Positions 1 to 9,080 are shown, counted from the stretch's first letter. The stretch: DNA of 64,000 bases from Pseudomonas rhizosphaerae (GCF_000761155.1 NZ_CP009533.1:3892001-3956000); one strand, 5' to 3'. A program made the numbers and translations. Notes: generated by a model not told the origin, from the letters alone.

Positions 1-1132
1 CGGCCATGGCCATCCGCGCATGGCCCAGGTGGCGGCGCGACAATGGTCGCTGCTCAATACCAATTCGCGCTTTCACTATGCAGCCATCGCCGAGTTTTCC
101 GAGCGCCTGCTGGCCTTGGCGCCCGAGGGGTTCGACCGGGTGTTTCTGGTCAACAGCGGCACCGAGGCCAACGACCTGGCGATTCGGCTGGCCTGGGCGG
201 CCAGCGGTGGCCGTGACATGCTCAGCATGCTCGAGGCCTACCATGGCTGGTCAGTGGCCACCGATGCCATTTCCACCTCCATCGCCGACAACCCGCAGGC
301 CTTGAGCACGCGTCCGGACTGGGTCCATCCGGTGATGGCGGCCAACAGTTACCGCGGCACCTTCCGCGGTGCCGACAGCACCGCTGGCTACGTACGCAGT
401 GTCGACGAGACCTTGCACCAGCTGGATGCACAAGGCCGTCAGGTGGCCGGTTTCATCTGCGAGCCGGTGTATGGCAACGCTGGTGGCATCGCCTTGCCCG
501 ATGGCTACCTGCAACAGGTCTACGAGCGAGTCCGCGCCCGTGGTGGCCTGTGCATCGCCGACGAAGTGCAGGTTGGCTACGGTCGGCTCGGCGAGTACTT
601 CTGGGGGTTCGAGCAGCAAGGCGTGGTCCCGGACATCATCACCATGGCCAAAGGCATGGGCAATGGTCATCCATTGGGTGCGGTCATCACCCGCCGCGAG
701 ATTGCCGAGGCGCTGGAAGCCGAGGGCTATTTCTTTTCTTCCGCCGGTGGCAGCCCGGTGAGCTGCCGCATCGGCCTGGCGGTGCTCGATGTCATGGCCG
801 AAGAGGGTCTGTGGGAGAACGCCCGGGTGGTCGGCGCGCATTTCAAGGCTCGCCTGCAGGCCCTGGTCGATCACCACCCGTTGGTGGGCGCCGTGCATGG
901 GTCCGGGTTCTACCTTGGGTTGGAACTGGTGCGCGACCGCGACAGCCTGGAGCCGGCGACCCAGGAGACGGCGCTGTTGTGCGAGCGGCTGCGGGAACTG
1001 GGCATCTTCATGCAACCTACCGGTGATCACCTGAACATCCTCAAGATCAAGCCACCGATGGTGACGACGCGGCAGAGCGTGGACTTCTTCGTCGACTGCG
1101 TGGCGCGGGTGCTGGACGAAATGAGCTGCTGA
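1..1132 (+). CDS. Class III (PLP-dependent) aminotransferase, 5' end outside window
   Basis: The reading frame is open from base 2, reading GHGHPR just before the first internal Met, so the true start lies upstream of the window. The visible 376 residues are the fold-type I aminotransferase body. They include the NSGTEAND phosphate-binding segment, an EPVYGNAGG stretch, the IADEVQVGYGR acid-pair region, and MAKGMGNGHP, whose Lys is the expected PLP Schiff-base residue. The sequence resembles the ethanolamine-phosphate / hydroxylysine-phosphate phospho-lyase-like branch, which in some pseudomonads is the C-terminal half of a phosphotransferase-aminotransferase fusion. Whether this copy is fused cannot be seen. 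Substrate unknown. Confidence 0.85.
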   Translation, partial: GHGHPRMAQVAARQWSLLNTNSRFHYAAIAEFSERLLALAPEGFDRVFLVNSGTEANDLAIRLAWAASGGRDMLSMLEAYHGWSVATDAISTSIADNPQALSTRPDWVHPVMAANSYRGTFRGADSTAGYVRSVDETLHQLDAQGRQVAGFICEPVYGNAGGIALPDGYLQQVYERVRARGGLCIADEVQVGYGRLGEYFWGFEQQGVVPDIITMAKGMGNGHPLGAVITRREIAEALEAEGYFFSSAGGSPVSCRIGLAVLDVMAEEGLWENARVVGAHFKARLQALVDHHPLVGAVHGSGFYLGLELVRDRDSLEPATQETALLCERLRELGIFMQPTGDHLNILKIKPPMVTTRQSVDFFVDCVARVLDEMSC

Positions 1133-1233
1133 AACGTCCGTTGGCGCGCCCTGCGGCGGGCGCGTTTCACGATCAGCCCGACAACCTGTAGAGTGCGCCC
1201 ATACCTTTTCATGGACCACCGGAGCCCTGACCC

Positions 1234-2340
1234 ATGACCACGCTCGACAGTACCCCTCGCGCCGACGGTTTCCACATGCCGGCCGAATGGGCGCCCCATA
1301 CCCAGACCTGGATGCTGTGGCCCGAGCGCCCGGACAACTGGCGCCTGGGTGGCAAGCCGGTGCAGGCGGCGCATGTCGCCCTGGCCAAGGCCATCGCGCG
1401 TTTCGAACCGGTCACCGTCGGTGTGTCTGCCGGGCAATACGACAACGCGTGCGCGCGCCTGGACGTGCCCAACATCCGTGTGGTCGAGCTCAGCAGTGAC
1501 GATGCCTGGATGCGCGACACCGGCCCGACTTTCGTCGTCGATCACGGCGGTGAGGTGCGCGGTGTGGACTGGGCCTTCAACGCTTGGGGTGGTTTTCTCG
1601 GCGGCCTGTACGCGCCCTGGAACCGCGACGAGCAGGTCGCCAGCAAGGTCCTGGACATGGAGCGTTGCCAGCGCTATCACACCCAGGATTTCGTGCTCGA
1701 AGGCGGCTCGATCCACGTCGACGGCGAAGGCACGCTGATCACCACCGAAGAGTGCCTGCTCAACCGCAATCGCAATCCGCACCTGAACCGCGAGCAGATT
1801 GAACATATCCTGGCCGATCATCTGGCGGTGGAGAAGATCATCTGGCTGCCCGACGGCCTGTTCAACGACGAGACCGACGGCCACGTCGACAACTTCTGCT
1901 GCTACGTGCGCCCCGGTGAAGTGCTGCTGGCCTGGACCGACGACGCCAGCGACCCGAACTATCCGCGTTGCCAGGCCGCTTTGCAGGTGCTGGAAAACAG
2001 CGTCGATGCCAAGGGACGGGCGCTGGTTGTGCACAAGATGCCGATCCCTGGGCCTCTGTACGCCACTCAAGAGGAATGCGATGGCGTCGATCTGGTTGCC
2101 GGCAGCCAGGAGCGTCACCCGTCGGTGCGTCTGGCCGGCTCCTACGTGAACTTCCTGATCGTCAACGGCGGCATCATCGCCCCAAGCTTCGACGATCCGC
2201 TCGACGGCCAGGCGCAGGCCTTGCTGCAGAAGCTGTTTCCCGAGCATGAAGTAGTGATGGTGCCGGGCCGCGAACTGCTGCTCGGTGGCGGCAACATTCA
2301 CTGCCTGACCCAGCAGCAGCCGGCACCTGTGCGCGGTTGA
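1234..2340 (+). CDS. aguA: Agmatine deiminase
   Basis: The 368-residue protein has the usual length for bacterial AguA. It hydrolyses agmatine to N-carbamoylputrescine and ammonia, a step of the arginine decarboxylase route to putrescine. The guanidine-group-modifying fold is marked by [37 protein letters not shown] and the C-terminal GGGNIHC, whose Cys is the expected nucleophile. The start follows GGAGCCCTGACCC. It sits 101 bases after an aminotransferase and ends at a strong terminator, so it is probably transcribed alone or with the aminotransferase. The partner amidase aguB is not in the window. Confidence 0.95.
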   Translation: MTTLDSTPRADGFHMPAEWAPHTQTWMLWPERPDNWRLGGKPVQAAHVALAKAIARFEPVTVGVSAGQYDNACARLDVPNIRVVELSSDDAWMRDTGPTFVVDHGGEVRGVDWAFNAWGGFLGGLYAPWNRDEQVASKVLDMERCQRYHTQDFVLEGGSIHVDGEGTLITTEECLLNRNRNPHLNREQIEHILADHLAVEKIIWLPDGLFNDETDGHVDNFCCYVRPGEVLLAWTDDASDPNYPRCQAALQVLENSVDAKGRALVVHKMPIPGPLYATQEECDGVDLVAGSQERHPSVRLAGSYVNFLIVNGGIIAPSFDDPLDGQAQALLQKLFPEHEVVMVPGRELLLGGGNIHCLTQQQPAPVRG

Positions 2341-2359
2341 GTTGGCCTGAGTCGCCTTG

Positions 2360-2388
2360 AAAAGCCCGGCCTGATGCCGGGCTTTTTC
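2360..2388 (+). terminator. Rho-independent terminator after aguA
   Basis: An A-rich flank, an inverted repeat (AAAGCCCGGC / GCCGGGCTTT) with a 5-base loop, then a T run. It lies 20 bases past the aguA stop. Confidence 0.9.
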
Positions 2389-2442
2389 ATGGGCGTTATT
2401 CCATCGCAAGACCTTCTTATAGCCACAAAGTTTCACGAAATT

Positions 2443-2472
2443 TTGACTTTCGTTGTCCCCCATCGCTAGGAT
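2443..2472 (+). promoter_or_regulatory. Candidate sigma-70 promoter of the porin gene
   Basis: TTGACT at 2443-2448 and TAGGAT at 2467-2472 are separated by 18 bases, about 140 bases before the porin start. The long leader (about 130 bases) leaves room for post-transcriptional control, as is common for porins, but no structured element is obvious. Inferred from consensus match only. Confidence 0.45.
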
Positions 2473-2610
2473 CCGACCCCGCACACGGATCCTCATAGAC
2501 CCTGCCCCACCGTTCGAACGCCTGTTGCAGAGCGCTGCGCAGGCCGCACGAACGACGGAAAACAAGCGGGTGGTCGTGTAGCGTCCTCACTGGTGATTAG
2601 GGAAAACAAG

Positions 2611-3900
2611 ATGTTGAACAAGAAATGGGCTGTCCTCGTCCTGGGCGTGATGGCGGCCACCCAGGCCATGGCCAACGAGCAGGCCGATGCCAAGGGTTTC
2701 GTCGAAGACAGCCACCTCAATGTACTGCTACGCAATGCCTATATCAGCCGTGACTACAAGCATGGCGGGCAGGACAAGGCCGAGTGGGGCCAGGGCGTGA
2801 TCGCCAAGTTCAATTCCGGTTTCACCCAGGGCACGGTCGGCGTGGGCGTCGATGCCTTCGGTCTGTATGCTCTGCGCCTGGATGGCGGCACTGGTCGCGC
2901 CGGTGCTGGCGGTATCGACTTCTTCAAGCGTGGCGGTACTTCGGATGATCCGAGCAGCGCGCCCCACGATCTGGCCCGTGCCGGGGCAGCGGTGAAGGTG
3001 CGCATCTCCAACACTGTGATCAAGTACGGCGACCAGATGCCGGCACTGCCGGTGCTCAACTTCGACGATTCGCGCCTGTTGCCGGAAAGCTTCACCGGCA
3101 CCCTGATCACTTCCAAGGAAATCGACGGCCTGGTGCTCAACGCCGGTCGCTTTACCCAGGAAGCGCGCAAGAGTGCCGAAGCCCGCGACAGCGGCGGCCT
3201 GAAGAAGATCGACGTGTACGGCGGCAGCTACCAGTTCAGCGACAGCTTGAGCGGTGCCCTGTATGCCTCCGATGTCGAAGACCGGCTCAAGAAGCAGTAC
3301 ATCAACCTCAACTACGTGCTGGCCCTGCCGAGCGAGCAATCGCTGACGTTCGACTTCAACGGCTACCGCTCGCACCTGGACAAGGACTACGCCAGCACCC
3401 TGGGCACCGGCCAGGACAACAAGATCTGGAGCCTGGCTGCGACCTGGGCCTTCGGCCCGCACTCGCTGACCCTGGCACACCAGCGCAGCACCGGCGACAC
3501 CGGCTACAACTACGGCTTCTACCAGAACGCCGGCGGTGTGGGCGACGGTGGCTCGACCATCTTCCTGGCCAACTCGTACTGGTCGGACTTCAACGCCGAA
3601 GACGAAGTCTCCTGGCAGTTGGGCTACGGCATCGACTTCCGCACATTCGGCGTGCCGGGGCTGACCTACAAGGTGGCCTACGTGCGTGGCGACAACATCC
3701 GCACCCCGACCGGCGACGGTCAGGAGCGCGAGATCTTCAACCAGCTCCAGTACGTGGTACAGAACGGCCCGGCCAAGGACCTGACCCTGCGCCTGCGCGG
3801 CTCGTGGCTGCGCACCTCGGACAACGTCCGCGCCTCGGGCTACAACGACGACGGCAACGAAGTACGCGCCTTCGTCGAGTACCCGATCAACATCTTCTGA
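2611..3900 (+). CDS. OprD-family outer membrane porin
   Basis: The 429-residue protein starts with a signal peptide (basic N-terminus, hydrophobic core, cleavage expected after ATQAMA) and continues as a mature barrel with EDSHLNVLLRNAYISRDY, WGQGVIAKFNSGFTQGTVGVGVDAFG and a C-terminal ...VEYPINIF ending in Phe, typical for outer membrane insertion. OprD-type porins pass small solutes such as basic amino acids, carboxylates or peptides; the substrate cannot be told here. A GTG six codons upstream (2593) is in frame, but ATG at 2611 has an AGGGAA ribosome site and gives the cleaner signal peptide. It has its own promoter and terminator. Confidence 0.9.
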   Translation: MLNKKWAVLVLGVMAATQAMANEQADAKGFVEDSHLNVLLRNAYISRDYKHGGQDKAEWGQGVIAKFNSGFTQGTVGVGVDAFGLYALRLDGGTGRAGAGGIDFFKRGGTSDDPSSAPHDLARAGAAVKVRISNTVIKYGDQMPALPVLNFDDSRLLPESFTGTLITSKEIDGLVLNAGRFTQEARKSAEARDSGGLKKIDVYGGSYQFSDSLSGALYASDVEDRLKKQYINLNYVLALPSEQSLTFDFNGYRSHLDKDYASTLGTGQDNKIWSLAATWAFGPHSLTLAHQRSTGDTGYNYGFYQNAGGVGDGGSTIFLANSYWSDFNAEDEVSWQLGYGIDFRTFGVPGLTYKVAYVRGDNIRTPTGDGQEREIFNQLQYVVQNGPAKDLTLRLRGSWLRTSDNVRASGYNDDGNEVRAFVEYPINIF

Positions 3901-3917
3901 TGTCGATACGGCGATAA

Positions 3918-3950
3918 CAAAGAACCCCGCATCAGCGGGGTTCTTTGTTT
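3918..3950 (+). terminator. Terminator after porin gene
   Basis: A near-symmetric hairpin ACAAAGAACCCCGC / GCGGGGTTCTTTGT with a 4-base loop and T-rich 3' flank, 17 bases after the porin stop. It could act on both strands. A second G+C-rich hairpin follows at about 3967-4014. Confidence 0.85.
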
Positions 3951-4083
3951 TGTGAGCAGACGCGTACCAGAAACGAAAACCCCGGCTCGAGGCCGGGGCG
4001 GGTGTTTCGTGGTCTTTGCGGTGAGTCGTAAGCTTTCGCCAATTGGAGCTCACTGCCAACCTGTATATCGATGCTACGGTCCG

Positions 4084-4112
4084 TTGACATGCGTGTCAAG
4101 CCGTAGCTATAC
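4084..4112 (+). promoter_or_regulatory. Candidate promoter with overlapping palindrome upstream of the Abi-type gene
   Basis: A perfect -35 hexamer TTGACA at 4084-4089 is followed after 17-18 bases by CTATAC/TATACA, which would start transcription about 30 bases before the ATG at 4147. The -35 hexamer is one arm of a palindrome, TTGACA-TGCG-TGTCAA (4084-4099), so a repressor could compete with RNA polymerase. Operator function is inference. Confidence 0.5.
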
Positions 4113-4146
4113 AGGGAAAAGACGCGTCGCCAGAAGGAAGCTGAGC

Positions 4147-5070
4147 ATGCCACACACCGTTCAATATCGACCTGTGTTGATCGATGATTTGATCAGCACT
4201 CACCGAATCGCCAGTTATAACAGAGTGTTTTCCATCAGCAGTGACTCGGAGTTGGTGGGGGCCTATCTATGGAATTCGCATGTCTGTGCAGCACTGTATC
4301 CGTTGCTCGGTGCAACGGAGATCACGCTCAGAAATGCTATCGATGTGGCCTTGACGGCGGACCTGGGAAAGTTCTGGTGGAGAAAGGGTACGCTGAAATT
4401 CAAGAGTTACACGCCTGGGACTTCAAAGGAACCGTATCCGGTAAGTCACTTGGCCGGGAATTTTGCGTCGGCTTACAACGCCGCACAGCGTGAGCGTTCC
4501 AGGCGAATCGGCAAGACGTTCAAAGGCGCTCCGGATCACCATGAGATCGTTTCGCAGACCGATTTCTCGACGTGGGAATTCATCCTCGAAAGCGAGTACA
4601 TGGGGAACCACCTGATTTGGCCCAAGCATCTGGGTGCGGTCTTCAGAGGAGAGTGGCCCACCACGGCCGCCGCGAGCATGCTCAAGCAATGCAGGGAGCG
4701 TGTCTCACTTGTCCGACACTTTCGAAATCGGATTTTCCATCACGAGCCGGCATGGAAACGCTCTGGAATTACCAATGAGCAGCAGGCAGTGACTCACCTT
4801 CATGAAAAAATCGCCAGGATAAAGCAGCTGCTTTCCTGGATATCGCCCGAGAAAATCGACCTTCTGGAAAAGTGTGGTGCTATCAGAAATGCTTACCGCG
4901 CGTGTTCATTGGACGAGATCGAGAGGTTCAAATACCGGTCGAAAACCACAACCATCAACAGCATGCCCAAGCTTGTCAGAGTCGCGCAGGCTGCCAGTGA
5001 TCATGATCGTGTAATGAGAATCGCGGTTCATGGAAAGCGTAAAGCGGTCTATACCCTGCAACCTGGTTAA
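4147..5070 (+). CDS. Abi family protein (Abi_2-like, HEPN-type), possible abortive-infection factor
   Basis: The 307-residue protein reads like the AbiD/AbiF (Abi_2) family. It has an N-terminal LISTHRIASYNRVF segment, a GATEITLRNAID segment, and near residue 193 RNRIFHHEP, which fits the R(N)x4-6H catalytic motif of HEPN ribonucleases. Family members abort phage growth or act as toxins; whether this one does is unknown. ATG at 4147 has an AAGGAAG ribosome site; the longer upstream frame lacks one. Base composition is clearly lower in G+C than its neighbours (31/60 in 4201-4260, 28/60 in 4801-4860), suggesting acquisition. No antitoxin-like neighbour is visible, and it sits alone between a porin terminator and a convergent antiporter gene. 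Confidence 0.75.
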   Translation: MPHTVQYRPVLIDDLISTHRIASYNRVFSISSDSELVGAYLWNSHVCAALYPLLGATEITLRNAIDVALTADLGKFWWRKGTLKFKSYTPGTSKEPYPVSHLAGNFASAYNAAQRERSRRIGKTFKGAPDHHEIVSQTDFSTWEFILESEYMGNHLIWPKHLGAVFRGEWPTTAAASMLKQCRERVSLVRHFRNRIFHHEPAWKRSGITNEQQAVTHLHEKIARIKQLLSWISPEKIDLLEKCGAIRNAYRACSLDEIERFKYRSKTTTINSMPKLVRVAQAASDHDRVMRIAVHGKRKAVYTLQPG

Positions 5071-5104
5071 AGGCCGCTCGGGCTCGCACCATCATGCTTA
5101 ACGT

Positions 5105-5130
5105 CGAAGGCATCGAGCCTTCGAGCCTTT
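5105..5130 (+). terminator. Possible terminator between Abi-type gene and antiporter
   Basis: A perfect 7-base stem, CGAAGGC / GCCTTCG, with a 5-base loop (5105-5123), then a short T-rich stretch. It lies in the 165-base gap between two convergent genes. A weak T tract makes the call tentative. Confidence 0.4.
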
Positions 5131-5235
5131 GATTGCGCATGCACCGTCGACACGGCACGCGGTGGCAGGGTAAGGCAGCCGGATCAGCAAATTGCTACTT
5201 GTGAACAGGGCTGCCGCTTTCCTTTTATCATTGCC

Positions 5236-6495
5236 TCAGTGCTCGCGCACCGCCTGCGTGTCGGGCTCGCGGGTGACGGCCTTGACCAGCTTGCCGATGC
5301 TCAGGCCTTGCAGCAGGATCGAGGACAGCACGACGATGTAGGTGATGCTCAGCAGCAGGTCGCGCTCCGGGCCGATGGGCAGGGCCAGGGCCAGGGCGAC
5401 CGAGACGCCGCCGCGCAGGCCGCCCCAGGTGAGCACGCGAATGGTGCCGCGCGGGACGCTGCGAAAGCGCCGTAGCAGCAGAATCGCCGGGGCTACGGTG
5501 AGCAGCCGCGAGAGCAGGATCGCCACGGCCAGCAGCGAGGCTGCAAGCAAGTGCAGCCAGGAGAAGGGCAGCAGCAACAGTTCCAGCCCGATCAAGGCGA
5601 ACAGCAACGCGTTGAGGATGTCGTCGAGCAGCTCCCAGAAACCGTCCATGTAGCGCCGGGTCATGTCGTTCATCGCCAGGTTGCGTCCCAGGTTGCCGAT
5701 GATCAGCCCGGCCACCACCATCGCGATCGGCGCCGAGACGTCCAGCTCGGAGGCCATGGCCGAGCCACCGATCACCAGGGCCAGGGTCAGCATGACTTCG
5801 ACCTGGTACTGCTCGATGCTCTTGATCATGCGATAGACGATGTAGCCGATCAGCCCACCGAACAGCACGCCACCCACGGCCTCATGCAGGAACAGCATGG
5901 TCGTCGCGCCGAGCGTCGGGGTTTCGCCCAGCTGGGCGATGCCCAGCAGCACGGTGAACACCACCACCGCTGTGCCGTCGTTGAACAGCGATTCGCCAAC
6001 GATGGTGGTCTTGAGCGGCTTGGAAGCATTGGCCGTGCGCAGCACGCCCAGCACCGCGATCGGGTCGGTCGGTGAAATCAGGGCGCCGAACAGCAGGCAG
6101 TACAGGAAGCTGACGTGCCAGCCGAACATGCCGAAGATCCAGAAGGCCAGGGCACCGATCACGAAGGTGGCAATCAGCACGCCGAAGGTGGCCAGCAAGC
6201 CGATCGGCCAACGGTAGTTGCGCAGGTCGGCCAGGTTCACATGCAGCGCGCCTGCGAACAGCAGGAACGAGAGCATCCAGTTCATCAGCAGATCGCCGAA
6301 GTCGATCTGGTTCATCAGCGCTTCGACGCGATCTTCGAGGCCCGGATAGCCGATGAAACTCAAGCCTTGCAAGATCAACGAGAACAGCAGGGCGGTGACC
6401 ATCACGCCGATGGTGGGTGGCAGGCCGATGAAGCGGAAGTTCACGTAGGTGAGCAGTGTGGTGAGGCAGATGAATGTCGCGACTATCTCGAGCAT
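5236..6495 (-). CDS. CPA1-family Na+/H+ antiporter
   Basis: A 419-residue polytopic inner membrane protein of the NhaP/NHE-like cation:proton antiporter-1 family. Visible family segments include LLFGALISPTDPIAVLGVL (the TDP motif in the ion-binding core), VGESLFNDGTAVVVF (the ND motif), and RVLTWGGLRGGVSVALAL near the C-terminus. It would exchange Na+ (or K+) for protons in pH and salt homeostasis. ATG at 6495 follows GGGAG; an in-frame extension to 6591 lacks a ribosome site and is hydrophilic. It ends convergent with the Abi-type gene. Confidence 0.9.
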   Translation of the reverse strand: MLEIVATFICLTTLLTYVNFRFIGLPPTIGVMVTALLFSLILQGLSFIGYPGLEDRVEALMNQIDFGDLLMNWMLSFLLFAGALHVNLADLRNYRWPIGLLATFGVLIATFVIGALAFWIFGMFGWHVSFLYCLLFGALISPTDPIAVLGVLRTANASKPLKTTIVGESLFNDGTAVVVFTVLLGIAQLGETPTLGATTMLFLHEAVGGVLFGGLIGYIVYRMIKSIEQYQVEVMLTLALVIGGSAMASELDVSAPIAMVVAGLIIGNLGRNLAMNDMTRRYMDGFWELLDDILNALLFALIGLELLLLPFSWLHLLAASLLAVAILLSRLLTVAPAILLLRRFRSVPRGTIRVLTWGGLRGGVSVALALALPIGPERDLLLSITYIVVLSSILLQGLSIGKLVKAVTREPDTQAVREH

Positions 6496-6598
6496 CCGGG
6501 CTCCCAGGGTCAGGTAATTGAAATCTATCGATAGAGGGCGCCTATCAGGCGCCGCAGTATTGTTGGATGTTGCCGCGTGCCTGAACGGCACACTTCAT

Positions 6599-7765
6599 TT
6601 ATCCCGCGGCGTTGACTGCCGCTGGCCGTCTCTGCCAATAGATGAACACCACGGCCAGGGCAAGGGTGCCCAAGCCCGTGACGGCGCCTGTCCATGGCAA
6701 GTCCACCAGCGGTGCACCACTGGCCACCACCAACCCGCCGACCCAGGCGCCTGCCGCATTGCCAAGGTTGAAGGCACTCTGGTTCAGCGTCGAACCCAGG
6801 TTCGGTGCCTCGTGCGCCTGGTCGATGATCAGCAATTGCAGGATCGGGCACAGCGCGAAGGCGAACACGCCCCAGGCCAGCAAGGTGATCGCCGCCGGGA
6901 TCAGCGAGCGGCTGGTCTGGGTGAACAGCGCCAATATCAACACCACCGCGATCGCCATGCCCACCAGCGCGGGCAACAGGCGTGAGTCGGCCAGGCGCCC
7001 GCCGAGCATGCTGCCGATGGTCAAGCCGACGCCGAACAGCAGTAGCATTGCGGTGATGCCATGGGCGCTGACGCCGGTCACGACCTGCAGGATCGGCGCA
7101 ATGTAGGTGAACACACTGAACAGGCTGCACGAGGCCATCGCACTCATGGCCAAGGGCAGCAACACGTTGGGCTTGCGCAGGACACGGAACTCGCGGGCCA
7201 GGTTGCCCCGTTCCATGGGAATGGCCTTGGGCAGCCAGATGAGCTGTGCCAGCAGGGCAATGATGCCAATCACCGCAACGGCGCAGAACGTCGAGCGCCA
7301 ACCCGCAAACTGGCCCAGGGCAGTGCCCAGGGGTACGCCCAGCACGTTGGCCAGGGTCAGGCCCATGAACATCAGGGCAATCGCCTGGGCGCGCTTGTTC
7401 GGCGCCACCAGGCCTGCGGCCACGACCGAGCCGATCCCGAAGAAAGCGCCGTGGCACAGGGCAGTGATCACTCGCGCACCCATCAGCGTGGCGTAGTTGG
7501 GGGCCATTGCGCACAGCACGTTGCCCAGGATGAACATCAAGGTCATGCCCAGCAGGGTGGCCTTGCGCGGCAGGTTGGCGGTGAGTACCGCCAGGAGCGG
7601 CGCGCCGAACACCACGCCCAGGGCATAGCCGGTGATCAACAGGCCCGCGTCCGGGATACTGACGGACAGGTCCTGCGCCACATCGGTCAGCAGGCCCATG
7701 ATGACGAATTCGGTGGTGCCGATGCCGAATGCGGCGACGGCCAATGCAAACAATGCAAGTGGCAT
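6599..7765 (-). CDS. MFS transporter, DHA1 family (sugar efflux / AraJ-YdhP-like)
   Basis: A 388-residue, 12-helix major facilitator beginning MPLALFALAVAAFGIGTTEFVIMGLL, a start characteristic of the AraJ/YdhP/PbuE-type drug or metabolite exporters. The loop 2-3 basic motif region, NLPRKATLLG, is visible. The substrate cannot be predicted. The start codon at 7765 is preceded by GAGAG; a longer frame to 7840 is hydrophilic and lacks a ribosome site. It is followed 103 bases later by the antiporter on the same strand, with a GGCGCC inverted repeat at 6538-6554 between them. Confidence 0.9.
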   Translation of the reverse strand: MPLALFALAVAAFGIGTTEFVIMGLLTDVAQDLSVSIPDAGLLITGYALGVVFGAPLLAVLTANLPRKATLLGMTLMFILGNVLCAMAPNYATLMGARVITALCHGAFFGIGSVVAAGLVAPNKRAQAIALMFMGLTLANVLGVPLGTALGQFAGWRSTFCAVAVIGIIALLAQLIWLPKAIPMERGNLAREFRVLRKPNVLLPLAMSAMASCSLFSVFTYIAPILQVVTGVSAHGITAMLLLFGVGLTIGSMLGGRLADSRLLPALVGMAIAVVLILALFTQTSRSLIPAAITLLAWGVFAFALCPILQLLIIDQAHEAPNLGSTLNQSAFNLGNAAGAWVGGLVVASGAPLVDLPWTGAVTGLGTLALAVVFIYWQRRPAAVNAAG

Positions 7766-7867
7766 ACGGATTCTCTCGAGTAGGAGGTGAGTTGCCCGAT
7801 GAGGGCATGCGCCAGCCTCCGCATGAGCTGCAGAGAACACGATTTATTGGAATGGGTGCGCAAAATG

Positions 7868-7881
7868 CTGTAACGATACAG
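7868..7881. promoter_or_regulatory. Small inverted repeat in the MFS / MAPEG intergenic region
   Basis: CTGTA-ACGA-TACAG, with 5-base arms, lies about 100 bases upstream of the MFS gene start in a region between divergent genes. The shape fits a dimeric regulator site, but none is encoded next door. The rest of 7766-8034 is A+T-richer sequence with no other feature I can support. Confidence 0.3.
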
Positions 7882-8034
7882 CGGGCAATATTATAGGGAG
7901 TGCGCGGGAGCGGACCAAATTGATAATTGCAATGGAACTCCGTGCCGACGAACCTTTCGCGGCAGGTATCCTCTCACTTTATATCGGCTGTGCATGGGCA
8001 CATCGATGTGCACGACTTTGACAAGGAACTGTGT

Positions 8035-8421
8035 ATGACCGTCGCCTTCTGGTGTGTCCTGATCGCTTTGATATTGCCCTATGGCTGCGCGTATATCGCC
8101 AAGTTCACGGGCGGCAAGTTCAGCCTGAAGCAAAACCATGATCCCCGCACGTACCTCGATGCCCTGGAAGGCTTGCCCAAGCGCGCCCACGCCGCCCAGC
8201 TGAACAGTTTCGAGATTCTTCCAGGCTTTATCGCGGCCGTGGTGATTTCCGATATCGTCGGCAATGCGCAGCAAGTGACCCTGGACGTATTGGCGGTGGT
8301 GTTCATCACTTCGCGCCTGCTGTACATCATCTGCTATCTGGCTGACTGGGCAACGTTGCGTTCGCTGGTGTGGTTCGCCGGGTTTGCGATCATCGTCAGT
8401 TACTTCTTCGTCTCGATGTAA
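8035..8421 (+). CDS. MAPEG-family membrane protein
   Basis: A 128-residue protein with about four membrane helices. It shows the MAPEG pattern (membrane-associated proteins in eicosanoid and glutathione metabolism): an N-terminal helix, then NHDPRTYLDALEGLPKRAHAAQLNSFEILPGF, whose ALxGLPKRAxAAxxNxxExxP core is the family signature, and further hydrophobic segments. Some bacterial members have glutathione transferase or peroxidase activity; none is proven here. ATG at 8035 has an AAGGAAC ribosome site; a TTG start at 7927 in the same frame is unlikely. Confidence 0.88.
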   Translation: MTVAFWCVLIALILPYGCAYIAKFTGGKFSLKQNHDPRTYLDALEGLPKRAHAAQLNSFEILPGFIAAVVISDIVGNAQQVTLDVLAVVFITSRLLYIICYLADWATLRSLVWFAGFAIIVSYFFVSM

Positions 8422-8440
8422 TCGGAACTGCGCTTGGAGG

Positions 8441-8467
8441 GCGACGCGTCACTGATGGACGCGTCGC
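8441..8467. terminator. Hairpin between convergent MAPEG and DUF1090 genes
   Basis: Perfect 10-base arms, GCGACGCGTC / GACGCGTCGC, with a 7-base loop. It lies in the short gap between the two stop codons, so it can serve both strands, although there is no T run. Confidence 0.55.
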
Positions 8468-8477
8468 CGCACAATCG

Positions 8478-8885
8478 TTATTTGTCCAGTTCATCCATGG
8501 CTTCTTGCAGTTCCTTGCGCGCTTCGGCGAGCTTGTCCTTGCGCTTGTTGATCTTCTCCGAATCGCCTTTCTTCATGGCCTTGTCCAGATCGCTCTGGCG
8601 CTTGCTGACTTCGCGTTTGGCATCCAGCACCTTGCCTTCACGTTCCTTGCGCAGTCCGTTTTCGGTGCAGTTGTTCTGGATCTCCCGTAGCGCGGTGCTC
8701 AGCCCGTCGACCTGGTTCTGATTGCCGTGCGCCTTGGCGATGTCGATCTGTGCCTGCACTTGCTGCTGCTTGGCAGCGCAGCCGGTGGCCACAGCGGCTG
8801 TGGCGGGAGCGGCAGGGGCGGCCGTGGCTGGGCCGGCCAGCACACCGGCGACCAGTAAGGCACACAGGGAAGAAAACTTGTTCAT
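8478..8885 (-). CDS. DUF1090 periplasmic protein (YqjC-like)
   Basis: A 135-residue exported protein with a signal peptide (MNKFSSLCALLVAGVLAGPATAA) and a mature part that is mostly charged alpha-helix. The sequence GCAAKQQQVQAQIDIAKAHGNQNQVDGLSTALREIQNNC, with two Cys, followed by a lysine/glutamate-rich coiled coil ending EAMDELDK matches DUF1090. E. coli YqjC is a member; function unknown. The start at 8885 is preceded by CGGAG; the upstream frame extension to 9005 is not signal-like. Confidence 0.88.
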   Translation of the reverse strand: MNKFSSLCALLVAGVLAGPATAAPAAPATAAVATGCAAKQQQVQAQIDIAKAHGNQNQVDGLSTALREIQNNCTENGLRKEREGKVLDAKREVSKRQSDLDKAMKKGDSEKINKRKDKLAEARKELQEAMDELDK

Positions 8886-9080
8886 GGTGACTCCGAGAAA
8901 ATGATTCTGAATAGTTGACGATGAATTGACGTAGCTGTCTGTAGGACGCGTCTTATTTACGGCTGGATAGGTCGATGAGCTCGAATAGCCGACGACGTGA
9001 TCCACCTATTGAAGGACCTTTTGCCAGCCAGGTCAAAGCGGTCGCGTCCAAATCGGGCCCGCAGCCTTGGCGCCGACACG

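Noticed and set aside
3967..4014. tRNA-like or small RNA structure after the porin gene
   Set aside because: It folds as a simple G+C-rich hairpin, with no cloverleaf, anticodon arm or CCA; best read as a second terminator.
3952..4146. N-terminal extension of the Abi-type protein
   Set aside because: The frame passes through the porin terminator and the candidate promoter; the ATG at 4147 has a strong ribosome site.
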